From Ignavibacteriales bacterium (GTDB taxonomy: Bacteria; Bacteroidota; Ignavibacteria; UBA10030), in NCBI GenBank assembly GCA_016207365.1, contig JACQPU010000107.1:1-9689 (forward strand): a stretch of DNA of 9,689 nucleotides, given 5' to 3'. Under the pieces are notes generated by a model. It did not search any database. It worked only from the letters and a program-made list of their open reading frames with translations, and was not told where the DNA came from. This document shows positions 1-4,753 of the stretch, piece by piece. The first letter of the stretch is position 1; the number at the start of each line of letters is the position of its first letter. The position numbers and the translations under genes were made by a program.

Positions 1-770
1 ATATGGTACATGTCCGGGGAATGCTCAAACAAATCCATGTAGCGTTCTTCGGAACGCCTGAGCCTTTCAAAAAGAGCGGAATTTTCAAGGGCGACCCCGA
101 TCTGGTTGGCAAAAGCCGCCATGAGGTCCAGCTGCTTGTCCCTGAAGGCTTGCCGGTCTCCGCTCGCGACGATGATCAATCCGGAAAACGTGTCCTTCAT
201 CATGATCGGTACAGATGCCCAAGCGCGGATGGTTCCGTACGGCCAGTCCGCCCCACCGTTGCGCGTGCCCGGGTGGCGCACAATGCGCGCGGAGCGCATC
301 CATTGCAGGGAGGGATCATCAACAGACGCGCCGGCAGGAACGATGGACCTGTCCTCCTCGGCCGTTCCCCGCGATGCTTTGAGCACCAACACCCCTCCTT
401 CCACGTGATAAATCCATCCATACTCCACCTGCAGCACATTCCGCACCTCCTGCAATGCATTTTGGAGGAGATAGCCGATTTCTACCGCGCGGTTGACAGC
501 CTCGGCGATTGCATTTAATGCAATGACTTCCTGCTTTTGCTCCTCCAACAGGCGTCCGTAATTGAGCGTGAAGTAGACGATCAGGAAGCCAAAAATCCCG
601 ACGGTAATAACGCTGACAAAATCGTACCAACCGAGCTTGTAATCGCTGAAGACCCGGACCAACACGATGGTCACCATGGCCACGACAACCGCCGTTGAAG
701 CGACGATCTGCGCCTGCTCAACAGGCCCCAGCGTGGCCCGGAATTTCCGGATGTTTCGAAACAGATTCAT
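1..770 (-). CDS. GAF/PAS membrane sensor (histidine) kinase, N-terminal part, cut by window edge
   Basis: This reading frame is open from an ATG at 770 down to the left edge, so only the first 256 residues are visible. Two hydrophobic segments lie at about residues 22-40 and 50-69 with almost no loop between them. A charged helix (about 70-92) leads into a GAF domain (about 88-232), recognisable from the sequence around WASVPIMMKDTFSGLIIVAS and the end motif AFANQIGVALENSALFERL. The RRSEERYMDLFEHSPD segment at 239-253 is a typical start of a PAS domain. In this architecture a HisKA/HATPase kinase usually follows, but that part is outside the window, so a diguanylate cyclase or another output is possible. 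The stop codon of the response regulator lies 30 nt upstream, which suggests a co-transcribed two-component pair. No clear Shine-Dalgarno sequence precedes the ATG. The domain calls are made by eye; kinase identity is inferred. Confidence 0.85.
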   Translation of the reverse strand, partial: MNLFRNIRKFRATLGPVEQAQIVASTAVVVAMVTIVLVRVFSDYKLGWYDFVSVITVGIFGFLIVYFTLNYGRLLEEQKQEVIALNAIAEAVNRAVEIGYLLQNALQEVRNVLQVEYGWIYHVEGGVLVLKASRGTAEEDRSIVPAGASVDDPSLQWMRSARIVRHPGTRNGGADWPYGTIRAWASVPIMMKDTFSGLIIVASGDRQAFRDKQLDLMAAFANQIGVALENSALFERLRRSEERYMDLFEHSPDMYH

Positions 771-800
771 GAAGACCCCGCGGCAACGCGGGAGGACTGG

Positions 801-1175
801 TTACTTCGGAAGGTATTTTTCGAGGACATCATTGACTTCCTGCTCATCGATCGGTTTCAGGATGTAGTCTGCGGCGCCCAGTTCACGGGCAACCTTCTTG
901 GCGTGAAAATCATCCATTGCCGAGACAAACACGACAGGCTTGCTCGCAAGCCTGGGAAGCTTCTTGATGTGTTCCAGAAGGTCAAACCCGTTCATGTCGG
1001 GCATCCGGACATCGAGGAGAATGAGATCCGGCTCGTAACTCTGAAGCGTTGAAAGCGCGTCCGCTCCGCTCGCAGCTTCTCTGACAATATACCCCTTTGT
1101 CTGAAGAAGCTGTGTGAGAACCCTGAGCCAGACCGGTTCGTCATCGACAATAAGAATTTGTTTATGGTTGCTCAT
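801..1175 (-). CDS. Single-domain CheY-like response regulator
   Basis: A 124-residue receiver domain with no output domain. The acidic pair is D11-D12 in the segment ILIVDDEP, the phosphoacceptor is D55 in LILLDVRMPD, the switch Ser is S85 in VVFVSA, and the conserved Lys is K107 in ILKPID, so every key residue is present. Proteins of this type pass phosphate on or act by protein-protein contact. The kinase gene 30 nt downstream on the same strand is the obvious partner. I chose the ATG at 1175 rather than an upstream in-frame start at 1229. The 1229 start lies inside the predicted -35 box, its 18 extra residues do not resemble a receiver N-terminus, and the 1175 ATG is preceded by GGAG/GGGGA-type purine-rich sequence. 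Confidence 0.93.
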   Translation of the reverse strand: MSNHKQILIVDDEPVWLRVLTQLLQTKGYIVREAASGADALSTLQSYEPDLILLDVRMPDMNGFDLLEHIKKLPRLASKPVVFVSAMDDFHAKKVARELGAADYILKPIDEQEVNDVLEKYLPK

Positions 1176-1200
1176 TGGTTCCCCACTCCATTCAATTTCC

Positions 1201-1229
1201 AAGATACAAGAAGCAATGATTGAAGTCAA
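1201..1229 (-). promoter_or_regulatory. Sigma-70-type promoter of the response regulator gene
   Basis: Read on the minus strand, TTGACT (1229-1224) is followed by a 17-bp spacer and TATCTT (1206-1201). Transcription would start near 1194, about 20 nt before the ATG at 1175. The spacing is ideal; the -35 matches 5 of 6 consensus bases and the -10 matches 4 of 6. Assigned by eye only. Confidence 0.55.
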
Positions 1230-1233
1230 TCAT
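1216..1233. repeat. 18-bp palindrome over the -35 box, candidate operator
   Basis: ATGATTGA and TCAATCAT are perfect 8-bp inverted arms around a 2-nt centre (AG). The -35 hexamer of the response regulator promoter lies within it, so a dimeric repressor or other regulator bound here would block the promoter. The symmetry is seen directly; operator function is inferred. Confidence 0.5.
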
Positions 1234-1303
1234 GTTGTGGAAACCGGCCATTTTTTAGTGGATTCACAATCATGTCGGGCCGAATGACTTCCAAAAAATA
1301 CCG

Positions 1304-2218
1304 TCAGTCGGGCGGGTTGGTGCCTGATCGTAAATCCCGGCTCTCATGAATTCTTCTCAGGGCGATCTCTACGTAATCAGGCCTCGTTTCATACCCTACA
1401 TAGTGCCGTCCGGTTTGCACAGCGGCAATACACGTCGTTCCACTTCCTGCAAAGGGATCCAAAATGAGATCACCTGTAAAACTATAAAGTTGGATCAAAC
1501 GCCGGGGGAGTTCAACGGGAAACGGAGCTGGATGACCGACCCTGCGTGCGGACTCCGTAGGAAAGCTCCACACGCTCTTCGTGTACTCCAGAAATTCATC
1601 TCGGGAAATCGTACTGCCACCCTGTACGCCGTTTCGCGAGAATTCGCCCTTTGAGAACACGAGAACGTATTCGTGTACGTCACGAAGAGTTGGATTTGAG
1701 GCGGATTTCCAGCTCCCCCATGCCGTCGACGGTCCGGCGCTGGTCCCTTTGTTCCAGATGATTTCCCCGCGCATGGAAAGACCAAGATCGATCATATCCT
1801 GAGCAATGTATGCATGAAGCGGGATGTAGGGCTTTCGGCCGAGATTGGCGACATTGACGCATGCACGTCCTCCGACAACGAGAACACGCAAAACCTCCCT
1901 GAAAACTCGACGAAGAAAGTCCCGGTACTCGGCAAGCGTGAGATCCGTATCATATTCTTTTGTGACATTATAGGGGGGGGAGGTTATCATGAGGTGGACA
2001 GACTCGTCCGGAAGCTCAATCATGGATTCGCTGCTCTTGCAATACAAGCGGTCGATTGCGTCGGGGAGAGACGGCCGGCTCACCGACTCGTCTTTCTGCA
2101 GCGGAACGGACAATCCCTCATACAACCGACTGCCATAGAATCTCGATGCATCGTGGCTTATTCGGCCGGTCGTTCCGAATTGCGACGTGCTTGTCGGATT
2201 TCGTTTCTTTCCGCCCAC
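1304..2218 (-). CDS. Site-specific DNA methyltransferase, beta class (N4-cytosine or N6-adenine)
   Basis: A 304-residue amino-group DNA methyltransferase. The catalytic motif IV, TSPPYN, is at residues 79-84, and the S-adenosylmethionine-binding motif I, DPFAGSGTT, is at 254-262. Motif IV before motif I is the beta-class order. SPPY is commoner in N4-cytosine enzymes than the DPPY of most N6-adenine enzymes, but sequence alone does not settle the target. The C-terminal region (about 217-262, ending in the segment LIQLYSFTGDLILDPFAGSG) is typical of the family. No restriction endonuclease gene adjoins it, so it looks solitary. The start is GTG at 2218, 3 nt after the esterase stop, with only a weak AGG upstream, so translation is probably coupled to the esterase. 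The segment before about residue 55 is poorly conserved in appearance. Eight consecutive C residues encode S80-P81-P82. Confidence 0.92.
   Translation of the reverse strand: MGGKKRNPTSTSQFGTTGRISHDASRFYGSRLYEGLSVPLQKDESVSRPSLPDAIDRLYCKSSESMIELPDESVHLMITSPPYNVTKEYDTDLTLAEYRDFLRRVFREVLRVLVVGGRACVNVANLGRKPYIPLHAYIAQDMIDLGLSMRGEIIWNKGTSAGPSTAWGSWKSASNPTLRDVHEYVLVFSKGEFSRNGVQGGSTISRDEFLEYTKSVWSFPTESARRVGHPAPFPVELPRRLIQLYSFTGDLILDPFAGSGTTCIAAVQTGRHYVGYETRPDYVEIALRRIHESRDLRSGTNPPD
1973..1980 (-). repeat. C8 homopolymer inside the methyltransferase catalytic motif
   Basis: On the coding (minus) strand the codons for S80, P81 and P82 read TCC CCC CCC, giving eight C in a row followed by TAT. Gain or loss of one base would shift the frame within the TSPPYN motif and destroy the enzyme. 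Slippage at such tracts is a known route of phase variation in other methyltransferases; here it is only a possibility. Confidence 0.9.
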
Positions 2219-2221
2219 GGC

Positions 2222-2923
2222 CTACATTCTTTCAATGTCAACGCGTTTCCGAATCCATTGCGATAAATCGGAAACACTTTCTTCGCTCATGGAATGGGGA
2301 ATCAGATACTCTTTATAGACGAGTTCCGCGTCTGTTTCTGAGAGCAGCATCCTGGCTCGCCGGGCAAACTCAACGCCAATGATCGGATCTTCCGTCCCAT
2401 GGGCAATAAAGAATCCCGTTCCCTTAAGATCCTTCCATCGGAACGCGAGCGCTGTGTCCTCGAAGATATATCCACTGTGGGCAACAACGCTATGGATCAT
2501 TTCTGGCTTTGTCAGGGCACACGCGTACGCCATGACGGCTCCCATGCTGAACCCCAGAAGAATGATCCGGTTTGGATCAACCGGATAATGCTTGCGTACA
2601 TCCTCCAAGAATTGTACAAGCCTTTCGTAGCTTTCGGCAAACTGTGCGGGCTCGGGGGTACCGATATGCAGTGTCTCATACCATGTATATCCGCCGTACG
2701 GGAATGACAGCGGGGCACGAACTACAACGAGGAGGGCATTTGGGTCGAGATACGGTTGCAGACCCAGCAGATCTTCTTCATGGGCTCCCCTTCCGTGCAG
2801 AAGAATAATAGCAGGGCTACCGGCCTTCGTTGGATTAAGGTCCCTCTGAACGGGCACTATGGTGTGGATGAGGGTGGATTTAATCGTCTGCATGCGAATC
2901 GGCTGGGGAGGGAAATGTACCAC
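2222..2923 (-). CDS. Alpha/beta hydrolase, phospholipase/carboxylesterase family
   Basis: A 233-residue serine hydrolase of the Phospholipase_2/carboxylesterase type. Visible features are the oxyanion-hole region ILLHGRGAHEED (40-51), the nucleophile elbow GFSMG with Ser126, Asp179 in HGTEDPII, and His210 in the segment LIPHSM, so the catalytic triad is complete. The length is close to that usual for the family. No signal peptide is apparent, so it is probably a cytoplasmic esterase acting on short-chain or lysophospholipid-type esters; the true substrate is unknown. The start is uncertain: GTG at 2923 (used here) or ATG at 2893 (residue 11), and neither has a clear Shine-Dalgarno sequence. 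The methyltransferase begins 3 nt after its stop codon, so the two are probably one transcript. The gene is divergent from the lipoprotein gene at 3038. Confidence 0.88.
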   Translation of the reverse strand: MVHFPPQPIRMQTIKSTLIHTIVPVQRDLNPTKAGSPAIILLHGRGAHEEDLLGLQPYLDPNALLVVVRAPLSFPYGGYTWYETLHIGTPEPAQFAESYERLVQFLEDVRKHYPVDPNRIILLGFSMGAVMAYACALTKPEMIHSVVAHSGYIFEDTALAFRWKDLKGTGFFIAHGTEDPIIGVEFARRARMLLSETDAELVYKEYLIPHSMSEESVSDLSQWIRKRVDIERM

Positions 2924-2974
2924 GGTTCAGGGTCAGACTCAATATGAAACTTTTGTTTTCGATGGAGTGTTCAA

Positions 2975-3005
2975 TTTGCATCTCGTCTTTTTTTCGCTAT
3001 TTTCT
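2975..3005 (+). promoter_or_regulatory. Possible promoter of the lipoprotein gene
   Basis: The 114-bp gap between the divergent esterase and lipoprotein genes is AT-rich towards 3000. TTGCAT (2976-2981), a 16-bp spacer and TATTTT (2998-3003) could form a weak sigma-70 promoter. The same bases also fit loosely the Bacteroidota pattern TTTG (2975-2978), 19 bp, then a TA-rich element beginning at 2998. An AAGGA Shine-Dalgarno sequence at 3026-3030 lies 7 nt before the ATG. No convincing promoter was found for the esterase side. Confidence 0.35.
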
Positions 3006-3037
3006 CACTCGAATCCAACAAGCTCAAGGACCATCGC

Positions 3038-3709
3038 ATGGCCTTCGCAAGCAGATGTTTTTTGATCACAGCCGCTGGCGCTTTGTTTGCACAGGGATGC
3101 AGTGATCTCGGTACCTCGAATGTCCCTGATTTTCCTCCTGCGATCAACACGGTCTTGCCGGCGACGGCGATAGTTGGCGACACGATCACAATCAGCGGAT
3201 CGAATTTTGGACCTCTACAGGGCGGCAGCACGCTGTTCCTGAATGAGTGTGTGACTGGGGTGATCATAACATGGAGCGACGGACAGATCCGTGCCAAGGT
3301 GCCGAATATCGCCTCTACCATCTCAGTCCGGATCGTCGTGGGCGGCAGATCGAGCAACAGTGTGGGGGTTTCTGTGTCGAACCACTCGGCGGGGATGGTC
3401 TCCTACGCTTGCGACATCAGGCCTATCCTGAACTTTGGCTGCGCGATTTCAGGGTGCCACACGGGGTCAAGTCCATCAAGCGGATTCAACCAGTCAACAT
3501 ATGCAGGGCTTCGAGCAGGCGGTGTTCATTACGGATCGAATGTCATCATCGCGGGAGATTCCACAAACAGTGAAATTATTAAAGCGATGCGGGGGACGGC
3601 AACGGTGGGCAGAATGCCCATTGGAGGTCCCTGGCAAAGCACGGGGGTTCCGGATTCCCTTATTCGAAGAACGGCCCTCTGGATTCAGCAGGGCGCGGCT
3701 TTCAATTGA
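3038..3709 (+). CDS. Exported lipoprotein with IPT/TIG and cytochrome-c-like domains
   Basis: A 223-residue exported protein. The N-terminus (1-20) is a hydrophobic signal with Cys21 in AQGC, a loose lipobox, so it is probably lipid-anchored in the cell envelope. Residues about 33-115 form an IPT/TIG (Ig-like) domain with the hallmark segments ATAIVGDTITISGSNFG and TWSDGQIRAKVPN. Residues about 120-223 resemble the small cytochrome-c-like domains found in many Bacteroidota and Planctomycetes surface proteins: SYACDIRPIL, then C135-A-I-S-G-C140-H141, and a later RMPIGG that could supply an axial Met (M193). The haem motif is CX4CH rather than CXXCH. The ending DSLIRRTALWIQQGAAFN is typical of such domains. 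Electron transfer or haem binding is inferred. The AAGGA sequence 7 nt upstream supports the ATG. The gene is followed 35 nt later by a convergent HTH gene. Confidence 0.85.
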   Translation: MAFASRCFLITAAGALFAQGCSDLGTSNVPDFPPAINTVLPATAIVGDTITISGSNFGPLQGGSTLFLNECVTGVIITWSDGQIRAKVPNIASTISVRIVVGGRSSNSVGVSVSNHSAGMVSYACDIRPILNFGCAISGCHTGSSPSSGFNQSTYAGLRAGGVHYGSNVIIAGDSTNSEIIKAMRGTATVGRMPIGGPWQSTGVPDSLIRRTALWIQQGAAFN

Positions 3710-3744
3710 CGTGGAACCAACGAAAAGGATAGGCGAGGGGCAGA

Positions 3745-4164
3745 CTACCGACGTTTTTTCCGTGAAGAGTATTTCTGTTTCTTCTCGCGCAGCACTGCGG
3801 CCTGGATGATCGTGCTGTAGAGATCGGGCCCCAACATGCGTGCAAGCGCTTCCTCCTGTTCAAGCCTGCGGCGAAGCTCACCGACATTCCTGATTCCTTT
3901 CTCGTCAAGAAGCTGCATGATTTTCTTCATGTTTTGCCGGTCGGGAGTCTCCTCTCTCCTTCTTCCTGTCATGATATACGCCACATCCAGCCCTGCCTGT
4001 CGCAGCAGCTCGCGCACCTTTGGCCCGGGGGAATTAATTCCCGACGCATAAATATTCACATACTGCAGGCTCCTCCCAATGGCATCTGCCAAAGCCTTCA
4101 TTGTGCCGTACCGTCGCTGGATCTCCTCCCGCAGTCGGATACTTATTTCTTCTTTTTCATCCAC
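3745..4164 (-). CDS. Helix-turn-helix transcriptional regulator (XRE/phage-repressor-like)
   Basis: A 139-residue protein with an N-terminal helix-turn-helix at about residues 8-65, shown by TMKALADAIGRSLQYVNIY and the following VRELLRQAGLDVAYIMTG. The second half (about 75-125) looks helical and amphipathic, and the tail from about 124 is strongly basic (REKKQKYSSRKKRR), which could add DNA or RNA contact. The start is GTG at 4164; AGGA at 4172-4175 on the minus strand, about 7 nt upstream, supports it, and no in-frame ATG offers a better choice. It is divergent from another HTH gene across 79 bp, an arrangement that often means mutual or self-repression. No toxin, phage or plasmid gene adjoins it. 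The family assignment is by HTH pattern only; the target genes are unknown. Confidence 0.78.
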   Translation of the reverse strand: MDEKEEISIRLREEIQRRYGTMKALADAIGRSLQYVNIYASGINSPGPKVRELLRQAGLDVAYIMTGRRREETPDRQNMKKIMQLLDEKGIRNVGELRRRLEQEEALARMLGPDLYSTIIQAAVLREKKQKYSSRKKRR

Positions 4165-4176
4165 TATAATTTCCTA

Positions 4177-4191
4177 TTGTCCTCTTGACAA
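4177..4191. repeat. Inverted repeat TTGTC-N5-GACAA, candidate operator
   Basis: Perfect 5-bp arms (4177-4181 and 4187-4191) lie between the two divergent HTH genes and overlap the -35 box of the rightward promoter. A second smaller inverted repeat, TTTTG-TC-CAAAA (4227-4238), lies just before the rightward gene, and AATAT-N6-ATATT (4198-4213) covers the -10. The symmetry is seen directly; binding by either HTH protein is inferred. Confidence 0.45.
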
Positions 4192-4213
4192 CGGTATAAT
4201 ATTTCGTTATATT
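4185..4213 (+). promoter_or_regulatory. Sigma-70 promoter of the rightward HTH gene
   Basis: TTGACA (4185-4190), exactly 17 bp, then TATATT (4208-4213), with transcription predicted near 4220 and the ATG at 4244. This is the best promoter in the window. A TATAAT at 4195-4200 also exists but lies only 4 bp from the TTGACA. A leftward promoter for the divergent gene is less clear; TTGGAC with a 19-bp spacer to TATAAC on the minus strand is one option. Confidence 0.6.
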
Positions 4214-4243
4214 GCGGCGCGGTTAATTTTGTCCAAAAATGAT

Positions 4244-4540
4244 ATGAAAAAAACCGCAAACAAAAAAGGCGGGAAAAGCCGTCTTAAGCGGGTTCTGGAT
4301 GAGGACGGGCGGAAGCTGAAGTGGCTTTCAGAATCGACGGGGATCAACTACCAGAGACTCCAGCGCATTACCAACCAGGGGTATGAGCCGACGCTTTCCG
4401 AGGCTGTGCGGCTTGCTCAAGCGTTGCGCCGCTCCCTGCAGGATTTGTTCCCATCTCTGGATCTTGCCGGCACGCTTATTGACCCATCAGGCGGGGGTTC
4501 TCATAGAGTCTCTGTCACAAGAGCCACAAAACGGCCATAA
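4244..4540 (+). CDS. Small helix-turn-helix protein (XRE-like)
   Basis: A 98-residue protein with a basic N-terminus (KKTANKKGGKSRLKR) followed by a Cro/C1-type helix-turn-helix at about residues 15-70. Residues from GRKLKWLSESTGINYQRLQR to the segment TLSEAVRLAQALRRSLQDLF are the typical scan-helix and closing-helix sequence. The last 25 residues have no recognisable domain. I placed the start at the ATG at 4244, downstream of the predicted promoter; an upstream in-frame ATG at 4079 would overlap the divergent HTH gene and encode a non-conserved extension. No strong Shine-Dalgarno sequence precedes it. It is probably a transcriptional regulator that shares its control region with the gene at 3745-4164. 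It could also act on the downstream export gene, but 213 bp separate them. Confidence 0.8.
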   Translation: MKKTANKKGGKSRLKRVLDEDGRKLKWLSESTGINYQRLQRITNQGYEPTLSEAVRLAQALRRSLQDLFPSLDLAGTLIDPSGGGSHRVSVTRATKRP

Positions 4541-4631
4541 TCTCAGAAGACCGGCCACAAGTGGACTCTCAAACGCGGGGGAGAGGCATCACCGCGAACC
4601 GGGGGTTGGAGTCTGATCTTTGTGAGCGTTG

Positions 4632-4645
4632 CTGGAGGCCTCCAG
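4632..4645. repeat. Perfect 14-bp palindrome in the gap before the export gene
   Basis: CTGGAGGCCTCCAG is a perfect uninterrupted palindrome in the 213-bp gap between the HTH gene and the SLBB gene. It lacks a loop and a following T-tract, so it is not a terminator. It could be a protein-binding site acting on the SLBB gene. Apart from this, nothing else convincing was seen in 4541-4753. Confidence 0.4.
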
Positions 4646-4753
4646 AAACTGGCGGTGCGTCCCCCGATAACACCTTCGATCTGGCTCAATTGAGAAATAT
4701 CTCCGTGCTCATATGCCCAAGCCAGCTGATTCTTGAGTCTATGGAATATCGCC

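Noticed and set aside
3..630. Several open frames of 72-171 codons on both strands at the left end
   Set aside because: They are shadows of the sensor-kinase frame, which is open from 770 to the left edge and shows GAF and PAS homology.
1176..1229. Upstream start that would lengthen the response regulator by 18 residues
   Set aside because: It lies inside the predicted -35 box and palindrome, and the extra residues do not resemble a receiver N-terminus.
4195..4200. TATAAT near TTGACA taken as a -35/-10 pair
   Set aside because: The two are only 4 bp apart; the TATATT at 4208-4213 has the correct 17-bp spacing.
4079..4243. Upstream ATG extending the rightward HTH gene by 55 residues
   Set aside because: It overlaps the divergent HTH gene and the promoter region and adds no recognisable domain.
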